Shown piece after piece: positions 1 through 8,236 of a DNA stretch of 10,388 bases (its first letter is position 1; the number at the start of each line of letters is the position of its first letter). Made by a program: the position numbers and the translations under genes. Source of the stretch: JABCPO02 sp963546185 (GTDB taxonomy: Bacteria; Bacillota; Clostridia; TANB77; CAG-508); the NCBI GenBank assembly GCA_963546185.1, contig CAUULU010000034.1, positions 1 to 10,388 of the forward strand, given 5' to 3'. The notes below the pieces were generated by a model. It had not been told where the DNA came from. It made no database searches and saw only the letters and a list, made by a program, of their open reading frames with translations.

Positions 1-74
1 TTAATTAAAATATATACTAACATATGTATGAATATCTAAGGAAGGGATATTAATTTAAAGAAAGGAGCTATAAA

Positions 75-260
75 ATGGCAGTACCAAAAAGAAATCATTC
101 AAATAAAAGAACAGCACAAAGAAGAGCACACTGGAAAATAGAAGCAAAAGGTTTAAAAACATGTCCTAACTGTGGAGCAAAAATGTTACCACACAGAGCA
201 TGTGCAGCTTGTGGATACTACAAAGGTAAACAAGTATTAGAAGTAAAAGAAGCAAAATAA
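75..260 (+). CDS. rpmF: 50S ribosomal protein L32
   Basis: Small 61-residue ribosomal protein of the large subunit. The N-terminus MAVPKRNHSNKRTAQRRAHW is the typical basic L32 start, and a zinc-ribbon follows with two cysteine pairs, C30-P-N-C33 and C44-A-A-C47, which makes this the zinc-binding (C+) form. The length is normal for the family. AGGAG at 63-67 is a ribosome binding site at good distance from the ATG. No in-frame CGG is present and the reading frame is intact. In many Firmicutes rpmF lies after a DUF177 gene; only about 74 bases precede it here and I see no coding sequence in them. Confidence 0.97.
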   Translation: MAVPKRNHSNKRTAQRRAHWKIEAKGLKTCPNCGAKMLPHRACAACGYYKGKQVLEVKEAK

Positions 261-268
261 TTTGAAAA

Positions 269-296
269 AATAGCTAGGTGTTTTCATCTAGCTATT
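269..296. terminator. Hairpin between rpmF and ssrA
   Basis: A 12-bp stem (AATAGCTAGGTG paired with CATCTAGCTATT, one G-T wobble) closes a TTTT loop. On the + strand it is followed by CATAATATGG rather than a U-run, so it is a weak terminator candidate for rpmF and could instead be an RNA processing or stability element ahead of tmRNA. On the - strand the stem would be followed by TTTTTTC. Confidence 0.5.
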
Positions 297-304
297 CATA
301 ATAT

Positions 305-656
305 GGGGATGTAATTGGATATCGACAGGCACTAGGAAAGTATAGTGTAAGCCATAAAGTGAAAGTACACTTAAAAACTAAAATTAAAATTAAACGCAAA
401 CGAAGAATACGCATACGCAGCATAAGTTCTGTGTACATCTTACCTACTGTTTTGTCTACACTGTGTAGGAATAAGGTGTCATTTAAGTAGACAAATACTA
501 TATTGATACATATAGGTATAGTATTAAATATATGTAATACCTATAATATTTGGATTATTTTTGATTATAGGTAGAGATTTTAAAGATAATCTATTTATGG
601 TAGAAAGCATTATACACTATGTCTGGAACGGAGTTCGACTCTCCGCATCTCCACCA
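305..656 (+). ncRNA. ssrA: tmRNA (transfer-messenger RNA)
   Basis: One-piece tmRNA that rescues stalled ribosomes. The 5' end GGGGATG pairs with CATCTCC near the 3' end to form the acceptor stem, followed by an encoded ACCA. The T-arm CGGAG-TTCGACT-CTCCG is at 629-645. The resume region encodes the tag peptide ANEEYAYAA followed by TAA at 396-425, with the hydrophobic YAYAA end recognised by proteases. Pseudoknot-type pairings are visible, for example TTTGTCTAC (451-459) with GTAGACAAA (487-495). Length of 352 nt is typical. The 3' CCA is genomically encoded. The CGG at 629 is structural, not a codon. Confidence 0.96.
396..425 (+). other. tmRNA proteolysis-tag reading frame
   Basis: Codons GCA AAC GAA GAA TAC GCA TAC GCA GCA TAA encode ANEEYAYAA. 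With the alanine carried by tmRNA itself, this gives a tag ending in the usual -AA degron. It matches the length and composition of Firmicute tags. Confidence 0.9.
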
Positions 657-659
657 TTT

Positions 660-698
660 AAACTCAACTTTATATTAAATATATGGTTGAGTTTTTTT
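660..698 (+). terminator. Intrinsic terminator of ssrA
   Basis: Nine-base stem AAACTCAAC (660-668) pairs with GTTGAGTTT (686-694), with the 3' arm running directly into a T-tract (TTTTTT). It sits four bases after the tmRNA CCA end and is a standard rho-independent terminator. Confidence 0.88.
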
Positions 699-753
699 AT
701 GTAATGTTTTTTACATCTTTTTTGTGTTTCATATAAAGATATATTATCTTTAA

Positions 754-780
754 TTGTAATTATATATCTTAAAGTATAGA
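754..780 (+). promoter_or_regulatory. Possible sigma-A promoter for the Nudix gene
   Basis: TTGTAA at 754-759 could be a -35 box and TATAGA at 775-780 a -10 box, but the 15-base spacer is short and the region is so AT-rich that chance matches are likely. A promoter is expected here because the preceding terminator isolates the Nudix gene. Confidence 0.3.
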
Positions 781-801
781 ATATATGTATGGAGGAACTT
801 T

Positions 802-1266
802 ATGGATGATTGTAAGAACTTTAAATTAATAGCACATGCTTTAATTAAAATAGATGGTAAGTACTTAATAATAAGAAGAACAAAGATTAAAAGAGGAAAG
901 CCAAATTCATTACCAGAATATTGGGATATTCCAGGAGGAATGGTTGAAGAAGATGAGATACCAAAAGATGCTGCTATTAGAGAAACCAAAGAAGAGGTTA
1001 ATTTAGATATTACTATTGGTCCTATATTACATGAAGATAGTAATTATGATAAAGAAAAAGGAACAGTTTTTACAAGAATAGTATATCAGGCAGAATTATT
1101 AGAAGGGCAAGATGAGAGTGATATTATACTTCAAAAAGATGAACATTCAGAATATATGCTTGTTAGTGATATTAGCAGTATAGATAAAATAGTTGATTAT
1201 TTAGAAGATACAATTAATCATGCTAATATATATAATTTAGGATTTAAATATTTAAGGAAAGACTAG
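802..1266 (+). CDS. Nudix hydrolase family protein
   Basis: A 154-residue Nudix-fold protein that should hydrolyse a nucleoside diphosphate linked to another group, using Mg2+; the exact substrate cannot be told from sequence. The Nudix box runs from G46 to about L68: G46-x5-E52-x7-R60-E61-x-x-E64-E65, with the catalytic REXXEE core complete. The usual glycine near the end of the box is N67. The preceding WDIPGG (41-46) is also typical. The start is set by GGAGG at 791-795 ahead of ATG 802. It has its own terminator and is probably monocistronic, unrelated to the pilus genes downstream. It contains no CGG codon and needs no frame change. Confidence 0.92.
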   Translation: MDDCKNFKLIAHALIKIDGKYLIIRRTKIKRGKPNSLPEYWDIPGGMVEEDEIPKDAAIRETKEEVNLDITIGPILHEDSNYDKEKGTVFTRIVYQAELLEGQDESDIILQKDEHSEYMLVSDISSIDKIVDYLEDTINHANIYNLGFKYLRKD

Positions 1267-1292
1267 AAAGCTAAAACTGGTCTTTTTATTAT
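1258..1292 (+). terminator. Intrinsic terminator of the Nudix gene
   Basis: AAAGACTAG (1258-1266, containing the stop codon) pairs with CTGGTCTTT (1277-1285) through one G-T wobble around a 10-base loop, and continues into TTATTATTTTT. It separates the Nudix gene from the pilus operon. Confidence 0.8.
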
Positions 1293-1314
1293 TTTTATAT
1301 TACATTAATGTATA

Positions 1315-1343
1315 TTAATTGAAAAAAATGTGTAGTATATAAT
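1315..1343 (+). promoter_or_regulatory. Candidate promoter of the pilus operon
   Basis: A consensus TATAAT lies at 1338-1343, about 100 bases ahead of the first operon gene. No good -35 box sits at 17 bases: the nearest is TTAATT at 1315-1320, while TTGAAA at 1319-1324 is only 13 bases away. The operon must start between the Nudix terminator and 1441, so this is the best candidate, with modest support. Confidence 0.4.
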
Positions 1344-1430
1344 ATTATAACTAATATAGAAGTATTGTATCTTAAGTAATAATAGATATGATATAACAAA
1401 AGATAAAAATAATGAATAAATATAATATAT

Positions 1431-1435
1431 GGAGG
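1431..1435 (+). promoter_or_regulatory. Ribosome binding site that fixes the CpaB-like start
   Basis: GGAGG lies five bases before ATG 1441. An upstream in-frame ATG at 1429 overlaps this site and has no Shine-Dalgarno sequence of its own, so 1441 is the real start. Confidence 0.8.
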
Positions 1436-1440
1436 AAAAA

Positions 1441-2535
1441 ATGGCTATAAATCCGATAGAAAGAAGAACAAGAAACTCATTAATAACAGGATTATTAATA
1501 GGAGGGGTAATTGCAATAATAGTAGGTGGAATTTCATTTATGCAAATAACTAAGCTAAGTGGAGAAATAAAAAAGGAAAAAAGTAAAGTAAAACAAGTAT
1601 ATGTTGCAGCAAGAGACATAAAAGCAAATAATGAAATAAAACCAGAAGATTTAACTTTAGAAGGAGTTGTTACATCAATACCAACAGATAAGATAGTAAC
1701 ACCAGAAAGTTTAGCGGCAACAGCAGGTAAAAATGTTGCATCATTATTAGAAAAGAAAGATGATAAATTAGTGGCAAAAGTAGGTAAAAATAATTTTGCG
1801 TCAACAATAACACCAGGTGGAGATAATAATTCATCATCAAGCTTAAATTCAAATTCAAGTTCAAGTTCAAATTCGAACTCAAATAGTAATGATTCAAAAT
1901 CTGAAAAAACAATAGTAGCAACTATAGATATACCAAAAGGAACTGTAATAACAGAAAAGATGCTTGCACTTAAATCAGAAGCAGTAACAGATACAAACAG
2001 TATAAACTCTACATACAGATTAGTAGAATATAGTATGATAATGCTTCCAACAGAATTACAAAAAGGTGATACAATAGATGTCAGAATATCATATCCAAAT
2101 GGACAAGACTTTATAGTAGTAGCTAAAAAAGTTGTAGAAAAAGCAGATTCATCATCAATATGGTTAAAATTAAAAGAAGATGAAATATTAAAAATGAATT
2201 CAGCAATTATAGAATCATATTCAGTTGAAGGAGCTAAAATGTATGCAGTAAACTATACACAACCAGGAGTACAAGCAGCAGCAAATGCAAACTATCCAGT
2301 AAGTGATAAAGTTTATGAATTATTAGTACAAGATCCTAATATTGCATCTGCAATACAACAACAATATAGATCAGCAATAAATAATCATACATTAATAAGA
2401 AGACCTATAAATGAAATACTTCAAAGTACACAACAAGAAGAATTAAGAAGTAGAATAAGTTCTGCAGTACAAAGAGAAATAAAAGATAGAGCTGAAAGAA
2501 GACAATCATTTATAGAAGGAGCAGTACAAAAATAA
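1441..2535 (+). CDS. cpaB: CpaB/RcpC-like SAF-domain protein of the Tad/Flp pilus
   Basis: A 364-residue membrane-anchored assembly protein, first gene of the pilus operon. A basic N-terminus (RRTRN) precedes one membrane segment at about 14-34, so most of the protein is outside the membrane. A SAF-like domain starts near 53 (VYVAARDIKANNEI, the usual SAF opening), followed by a Ser/Asn-only linker at about 129-154 and a second SAF-like segment starting near 157 (IVATIDIPKGTVI). The C-terminus is polar and likely helical. In Gram-negatives CpaB supports pilus passage near the secretin; in Gram-positives its role is probably pilus assembly at the outer face, which is inference. The gene has one CGG trinucleotide (1715), but it straddles codons GCG GCA and the frame is intact. 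Confidence 0.72.
   Translation: MAINPIERRTRNSLITGLLIGGVIAIIVGGISFMQITKLSGEIKKEKSKVKQVYVAARDIKANNEIKPEDLTLEGVVTSIPTDKIVTPESLAATAGKNVASLLEKKDDKLVAKVGKNNFASTITPGGDNNSSSSLNSNSSSSSNSNSNSNDSKSEKTIVATIDIPKGTVITEKMLALKSEAVTDTNSINSTYRLVEYSMIMLPTELQKGDTIDVRISYPNGQDFIVVAKKVVEKADSSSIWLKLKEDEILKMNSAIIESYSVEGAKMYAVNYTQPGVQAAANANYPVSDKVYELLVQDPNIASAIQQQYRSAINNHTLIRRPINEILQSTQQEELRSRISSAVQREIKDRAERRQSFIEGAVQK
1825..1902 (+). repeat. Low-complexity Ser/Asn coding repeat
   Basis: Degenerate tandem TCAAAT/TCAAGT hexanucleotide units encode a serine-asparagine linker between the two SAF-like parts of the CpaB-like protein. Such tracts can vary in length by slippage. Confidence 0.8.
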
Positions 2536-2556
2536 TAAATATTAACTTAAGTAAAC

Positions 2557-2563
2557 AAGGAGG
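2557..2563 (+). promoter_or_regulatory. Ribosome binding site selecting a TTG start
   Basis: AAGGAGG lies five bases before TTG 2569. The next in-frame ATG is well inside the conserved N-terminal strand, so TTG 2569 is the best start. Confidence 0.75.
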
Positions 2564-2568
2564 CAATT

Positions 2569-3291
2569 TTGAAAAAATTATGTTTTGTTGGGGGAATGGA
2601 TAAGCTAGATATAATAAAATATGTAGCAACAATAATAAGAGGAGCAACAATGGAACAAAAAAGTTGCCTTATTGTAGATTTTACAGAAATACAAAAGACA
2701 AGATATCTTATTCCATCTATAGAGATAACAAAACCTGAAAAGGGACAAAAGTATATTACAACAGAAGCAAAAGTGGACATTGCAGTTGGATATAGCAATT
2801 ATAATGAACTTGTGCAAGAAGGAATATTAGATAATATGTCAGACACAGGAAAAAAATACGATTTCGTATTTTTTGATGTTGATAATAAGGAAGCATTAGC
2901 TTCAATACCATTAGATGTAGAAGATAAAGTGTTTATGATGACAACACTTGATATATATAGTTTAGAAAAAGCTGTAGAAGCATTTTCAGGGTATAATTCA
3001 GATAGAGAAGTAAACAGGGTTATATTTGGAAAAAAAATAACAGCACAAAGTATGAACTATATTTCATATTTAACAAAAGATTTAAATATTAGATATGAAG
3101 AACATATAATAACATTCCCATATGATAATGGAGATTTAACAATAATACACGAAAATCAAAGAGCGCGTAGATTAAACTTAAAACCATTTTCAAATCAATT
3201 TAAAACAGCATTATCAAGTTTAGCAGAAATGGTTGATAATACAATAATAAGGGAAGTTTCAAGATATATGAAAATTTTAGAAAAGAACTAA
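2569..3291 (+). CDS. MinD/CpaE-like protein with degenerate P-loop
   Basis: A 240-residue soluble protein with the alternating strand-helix look of a MinD/ParA-type NTPase domain. The N-terminal strand KKLCFVGG is followed by MDKLDIIKY where a Walker A KGGxGKT would be expected, so the P-loop is degenerate and ATP hydrolysis is doubtful. A second strand SCLIVDF ends in the usual aspartate, and Y97-D-F-V-F-F-D103 resembles a Walker B strand. In Tad systems a MinD-like protein (CpaE/TadZ) marks the assembly site at the pole or membrane; the operon position between the CpaB-like gene and the ATPase supports that role here. It starts at TTG. The frame is intact and no CGG is present. The family match is by fold pattern, not by a diagnostic motif. 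Confidence 0.6.
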   Translation: MKKLCFVGGMDKLDIIKYVATIIRGATMEQKSCLIVDFTEIQKTRYLIPSIEITKPEKGQKYITTEAKVDIAVGYSNYNELVQEGILDNMSDTGKKYDFVFFDVDNKEALASIPLDVEDKVFMMTTLDIYSLEKAVEAFSGYNSDREVNRVIFGKKITAQSMNYISYLTKDLNIRYEEHIITFPYDNGDLTIIHENQRARRLNLKPFSNQFKTALSSLAEMVDNTIIREVSRYMKILEKN

Positions 3292-3303
3292 GCAGGAGGA
3301 AAA

Positions 3304-4150
3304 ATGGCTATAATAACTTTTTGGAGTGAAGATCGGCAAAGTAACAAGTCAGACAACATCTCTTATAACATCAGCAGTACAAATGGGGATAGAAAGAAAT
3401 TTGAAAATCTTAATTGTTGATGGATCATTTAAGGGAGAGATGATGAAAAAAGCTTTTTTACAAGATGAAAGCAATAATGAACTTATAAAAAAGATAAATA
3501 TGGGTAAAGTAGATATATCTGCAGGATTAGAAGGACTTTTAGCAGCAGTAGCAAGTAATAAGATTTCACCAGAAACTGTAAAAAGTTATTCAACACCAAT
3601 CCTAGTAGGAAGAGTTGATATAATATATGGACTTAAGACAATAGATAAAAAAGTGTTTGAAAATTCACTTATGCCAATGCTTGAAATGGTAAAAATAGCA
3701 AATATGTATTATGATCTTATATTTATAGATCTTCAAAAAGGAGAAAGGACTTCACCTGCAATAAATGAAATATTAAAAGCATCAGATCTAGTAATATATA
3801 CAATGGAACAAAAACTAGAACAAATAAATAAGTTTATGAATTTATGGGGAATAGATGAAGCACTTATGAATAAGAATAGAGTGATACCACTTCTTACAAG
3901 AGAAGACTCATTCTCAAAATATAATTGTGATAATATTGCAAGAAAGATAGGAATGAAGCCAGGAATGCCATCAATTGTGTATAATACACTACTAATGGAG
4001 GCAATACAAGAAGGAAAACTTGTAAACTTACTTATAACATTAAATGATGATAGTTCATCATATAGAAATAATTATTTAATAAAAACAGTAGAAGATTTAA
4101 ACTTACTTATAATAGATAGAATACAACAGTTAAAATATGAAAAAAGATAA
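3304..4150 (+). CDS. Second MinD/CpaE-like protein, one CGG +1 shift
   Basis: Reads as a 281-residue protein if the CGG codon at 3334 shifts the frame by +1. ATG 3304 is preceded by AGGAGG (3295-3300), 13 bases after the upstream stop. Without the shift translation ends at a TGA at 3418. The restored N-terminus is MAIITFWSEDGKVTSQTTS: a first strand followed by an atypical P-loop in which the shift supplies G11 just before K12. Later features are the strand LKILIVDGS and a Walker B-like Y136-D-L-I-F-I-D142. This suggests a ParA/MinD-type protein, a paralogue or partner of the preceding gene, probably helping to place or assemble the pilus machine. A simpler model with a start inside the second frame would lack the first strand and any ribosome binding site. 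Confidence 0.68.
3334..3337 (+). other. CGG +1 shift site 1 (CGGC)
   Basis: In-frame CGG after GAT; skipping C gives GGC, and the protein runs SED-G-KVTSQ. The unshifted frame stops at 3418-3420. Confidence 0.88.
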
Positions 4151-4169
4151 ATAGAAAAAAGAGGTAAAA

Positions 4170-6096
4170 ATGGAAGCATATATAAATATTGCATTAATTT
4201 TTATAGTAATCGTAGCATTTTCGGTTTTTGTTGCAAATAGGGTAAAGAAAAACAGAGAATCTATAGAAGAAAAAGATATAAATGTTGATGATAAAACATA
4301 TACATTAGAAATGATGATACAATTTATCAAAAAAAGATTAGATGAAATAACAAAAATAAATCTTTATGATATAGGGTTATCAGAAGAAGAATTAGAAAGA
4401 AGAAAGCAAAAGAAATATGAGCTAAAAAAAGCTTTAAAGGGATGTACATATGGAGATGTTAATGACAAGAAATATGTTAAAGAACTTATATTTGACTTAC
4501 TTTTCAAAGAATATGGAGTAAATGAAGTAAATATATCAAAAGCAATACCTTTTGATATACCATCACTTTTAACAGCACAAGATAAGTTTGATATACTTAT
4601 AAACGAATATAAGAAAAGCTTTGGATATGAAGCATTAAATGAACTTATAAAAAAATATAATTTAGCAGAGCTTAAATATGTAGATGGAAGTACAAAACCT
4701 GCATATGTTATAACTGAAGAAGATATGCATAATATTTATGGAACAGAAAATTTAAATGTATCTTTTGAAGATAAAATGAATGTAGTAGTACAAAGAATAT
4801 ATCAAAAATATAAGGGATATAGTTCAATAGATGAAGTACGTGATATGAATATTGATGGTGTATCACGGAGGGGTATCAGGTCTTCCAGAAAGTTTCTTAA
4901 GCCAAGTTGCACAAACAGACCGGAGATTACTTAAAACAAGCAATGGAACATAAAGTGCCACGTGCATGTGATAGTATTTGGATATTCTTTAAAGGGGTGT
5001 CTGTACGTTTAGCATTTTTATCTTTTGGTACAGAAAGTGAATTAAAACGTGTATGTCAAAATATATATAAATATAATAACCCAGGACAGTTATCAGACAC
5101 AAATGGGTATAAGATTAATGAAATGAAAGATGGATCACGTGTTGTTGTTGTTAGACCAACATTCTCAGAAACATGGGCATTTTTCGTAAGAAAGTTTGAC
5201 GTACAAAAAGCTACATTAGAACAAATAGTTAGATATGATGGAAAAGAAAATGCAATCGCCCTTATAAGATTCCTTGTTAAAGGTGCAAGAATTATATCAC
5301 TTACAGGGGAACAAGGTACTCGGAAAAACAACAATGCTTATGGCGATGATTGAAAGTATTTACGAAACAATGAACCTTCGTATACAAGAAACAGCGTTCG
5401 AGCTTCACTTAAGAAAGATATATCCAACAAGAAATATACTTTCTTTTAGAGAAACAGATACAATATCAGGACAAGAAGGGCTTGACGTTCAAAAGAAAAC
5501 TGACGGTTCTGTTAACATAGTACGGCGAAGTTGCAACAGACCCTGTTGCAGCATGGATGATCCAAGCAGCACAGGTTGCATCTAAGTTTACACTATTTAC
5601 ACACCATGCTAAGACATTTCCAAACTTAGTAATGGCACTTAGAAACTCACTACTTAAAACAGGTATGTTTAATAATGAAAAAACAGCAGAAGAACAGGTT
5701 GTAGGGGTTTTAAACTTTGATATACATATTGTTAAAGACTTTAGAGGTAGAAGATATATTGAAAGAATAACAGAATGTATACCAATTGAAGATAAAAATG
5801 ATTATACATTTGATCATAGAAAACAAAAAACACTTGAAGGAAAACTAGATAAATTTATGGATAATGCAACAATATTCTTTACAAAAACAACAAATAGAGA
5901 ATTGTATAAACATAGAAATATCTTAGAATTCCAAAATGATAGATATGTTTTAGTAAATCCAATTTCTCCAGACAATATAAGAGAAATGAGAAATAATATG
6001 GATACATCAGATATATCATCATTTGATAAATTCTTATATGATAATTGGAAAATAGAAGTTCCAAAATCACCAGAATTTGAAGATGAAATAGCATAG
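4170..6096 (+). CDS. tadA: TadA/CpaF-type pilus assembly ATPase, four CGG +1 shifts
   Basis: The hexameric ATPase that powers Tad pilus assembly. It reads as 640 residues when CGG codons at 4866, 4921, 5321 and 5523 each shift +1; otherwise it is four or five fragments. Start ATG 4170 follows GAGGT at 4161. A membrane segment at about 5-24 is unusual, since TadA ATPases are normally soluble. The N-terminal helical domain leads to VSGGVSGLPESFLSQ (about 231-245). The P-loop is G379-EQGTG-K385-TT, in which G384 comes from a shift. NIVGEV (G451 from a shift) is the Walker B-side segment, and FTLFTHHAKT is the histidine box. Six CGT arginine codons cluster between 4839 and 5380, unlike the AGA-dominated neighbours. 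All landmarks fall in one continuous chain only with the +1 rule, so a pseudogene is unlikely. Confidence 0.88.
4866..4869 (+). other. CGG +1 shift site 2 (CGGA)
   Basis: In-frame CGG after TCA; skipping C gives GGA and the chain VS-G-GVSGLPE. The unshifted frame stops at 4934. Confidence 0.9.
4921..4924 (+). other. CGG +1 shift site 3 (CGGA)
   Basis: In-frame CGG after GAC in the frame set by site 2; the chain becomes AQTD-G-DYLKQAM. Only 51 bases separate it from site 2, so two consecutive shifts must both occur. Confidence 0.9.
5321..5324 (+). other. CGG +1 shift site 4 in the Walker A motif (CGGA)
   Basis: In-frame CGG after ACT; skipping C gives GGA and completes the P-loop GEQGT-G-KTT. 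The unshifted frame reaches TGA at 5351-5353. This is the strongest single case because the glycine before the lysine is essential in the family. Confidence 0.95.
5523..5526 (+). other. CGG +1 shift site 5 beside Walker B (CGGC)
   Basis: In-frame CGG after GTA; the chain becomes NIV-G-EVATDPVAAW, matching the VGEV(R) segment of TadA/CpaF ATPases. The unshifted frame stops at 5585. Confidence 0.93.
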
Positions 6097-6123
6097 AAAA
6101 TAAGATTAAAAAGGAGGTATTTT

Positions 6124-8232
6124 GTGCCTAATAATATACTTCCTATCCTTTTAGGAGGGGTAGGAATAGCATTTTTAGTAATAGTAGTACTATTTATATA
6201 TATACAAAAAAAAGCTAGTAGCAAGAGAACAAAATATTTAAGAAATCTGGTACAAGGTACTCAATCAAAAAGATATTCTATGGAAATCTTTTACCAAAGA
6301 TTTTACTTATTCTGTATGGCAGTACCTGGTATTAAAAGATATACTGAAAAATTAAGAAGAAGAATTGAGATTATAAATCTTGGGGATGAATATTTAACTC
6401 GTGAACAAACAGCTAAAATATTATCAAAAATAATCCCAACAATTATATTATCAATTGTAGCAATAACATTATTTACAAATGGTAATAGGCTTTTAATGGC
6501 AACATTAATTCTTTTATTAATATTTTTAATCGAAACTCTTATATCAGGAGCTGTTGATAAAATTGAAAATAAGCTTTTAAGAGAACAAATAGAATTTTTT
6601 GCAGAAATAAGACATGCATACCATGAATATAATATGGTTGAAGAGGCAATATATGAAGTAGCTCAAAATGATTCTATGCCAGAAATAGCAAGACAGGGTG
6701 AAAAGATACATGAAATACTTATATCTGATGATCCTGAAAGTGAACTAGAAAAATATTATGATATAGCTCCAAATGATTATCTAAAAGAATTTGCAGGAAT
6801 ATCATACTTAACAAGAGAATTTGGTGATAGACAAGATGAAAATGGTTCTTCATTATATTTAAAAAACTTAAATAATATAACACAAGAAATGCAAATAGAA
6901 ATATTAAAAAGAGATAAGCTTGATTATGTGTTCCAATCATTATCATTTATAGCTTTAGCACCAGTACTTTTCTTAGAACCACTTAAAGCATGGGCAATAT
7001 CAACATTCCGGATTTACAAAACAATTCTATAATGGAAAACTTGGAATGATTGTACAAATATTATTAATTGTTACAACAATGGTATCATATATATTTGTAA
7101 GAAAATTAAAAGATAATGCTAAGGTAGAAAGTGTAAATTCAACATCAAATCCTTGGCAAAACAAGTTATATAATAAGCCAATGATAAAGAAGTTTATTGA
7201 TTTGTTTATACCTAAGAATAAGACAAAAGAATATAGGGCAAAAGTAAAATTATTAAAAGATAGTGCATCTAAAATGAAATTAGAATGGATGTATGTAAAT
7301 AAGGTTACACTTTTTATAGCAGCAGTTATAATAACATTACTTATATCTTTATGGGCACATGCAATATCAAAAGATTATGTATATACAGAGCCTACAGCAG
7401 ATTATAATATTTTAGGTAACCTTCGGAAAAGCAGATGAAGCTAAAGCAATAGCTAAAACTAAAAGACAAAATGAAGTTATTAATGGTATTATAAAAGACC
7501 GGAATAACAGCAAAAGAGTTAAATGCTAAAGGTGATGCAGCTAAGAATAAGATACTTAAAAAGATGGGAACACTTAAGATATATAAGCAAGTATCAGAAA
7601 AAGAAAAAGAATCAGATGTTAAGCATGTAATAGAAAAAACAAAAGTAATTATTTCAGAAAGTTTTTCATGGTTTGAACTTGTTATTGCTATAGGAATAGG
7701 ATTTATAGCATATTATGGTCCAGAAATGCTTTTAAAATTCCAATTTAAGATGAGAGAACTTGAAATGGAAAATGAAGTAATGCAATTCCATACATTAATA
7801 TTAATGCTTATGAAAATAGAAAGAATAAATGTTGAAATGATGCTAGAATGGATTGAAAGATATTCAAATATATTCAGAGAAGCAGTATCTAAATGTGTTA
7901 ATAACTTTGAATCAGGTGGATATGAAGCATTAGAACAATTAAAACAAGATGTAACATTCCCTAAGTTTGTTAGAATAGTAGAAAGCCTTCAAGCAGCAGT
8001 AGACCAAATACCAATAAAAAACGCATTTGAAGAATTAGAAACAGAAAGATCTTACTATCAAGAAAAAAGAAAAGAATCAAATGAAAGATTAATAGATAAA
8101 AAAGCAAGAATTGGTAAGGCAATTGGTTTTGCACCAATGGTATTACTATTTGTAGGATATCTAATAGTACCAATGGTTGGTATAGGTATTGTAAGTATGG
8201 GAGAAGCTTTATCAACAATGAAAGGAAAATAG
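6124..8232 (+). CDS. Tad platform membrane protein, TadB-TadC fusion, three CGG +1 shifts
   Basis: Reads as one 701-residue protein when CGG at 7009, 7424 and 7500 shift +1. GTG 6124 is chosen because AAGGAGG lies at 6111-6117 with a six-base gap. Likely membrane segments: about 4-27; a hydrophobic pair at about 105-145; about 270-292; a segment just after the first shift (MIVQILLIVTTMVSYIF); one near 400 (VTLFIAAVIITLLISLW); one near 520 (FELVIAIGIGFIAYYG); and a C-terminal one (FAPMVLLFVGYLIVPMVG). The C-terminal half has the helical layout of a type II secretion F (T2SSF) domain. TadB and TadC are usually two proteins of about 300 residues; here both fit in one chain, so this probably forms the inner-membrane platform under the ATPase. 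Domain identity is inferred from size, topology and context. Confidence 0.75.
7009..7012 (+). other. CGG +1 shift site 6 (CGGA)
   Basis: In-frame CGG after TTC; the chain becomes AISTF-G-FTKQFYNGK. The unshifted frame stops at 7032, leaving only the first half of the platform protein. Confidence 0.9.
7424..7427 (+). other. CGG +1 shift site 7 (CGGA)
   Basis: In-frame CGG after CTT; the chain becomes ILGNL-G-KADEAKAIA. The unshifted frame stops at 7438. Confidence 0.9.
7500..7503 (+). other. CGG +1 shift site 8 (CGGA)
   Basis: In-frame CGG after GAC; the chain becomes GIIKD-G-ITAKELNAK. The stretch between sites 7 and 8 is only 72 bases and is open only in the shifted frame. Confidence 0.9.
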
Positions 8233-8236
8233 AAAT

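Noticed and set aside
736..770. Inverted repeat AAGATATAT / ATATATCTT before the Nudix gene as an operator
   Set aside because: Composed almost only of A and T in a very AT-rich spacer with a 17-base gap; likely chance.
1429..1440. ATG 1429 as start of the CpaB-like gene
   Set aside because: It overlaps the GGAGG ribosome binding site that serves ATG 1441.
4907..5585. Independent short genes beginning at internal starts such as 4907, 5274 and 5557
   Set aside because: They lack ribosome binding sites, overlap neighbours, and are pieces of one continuous TadA chain.
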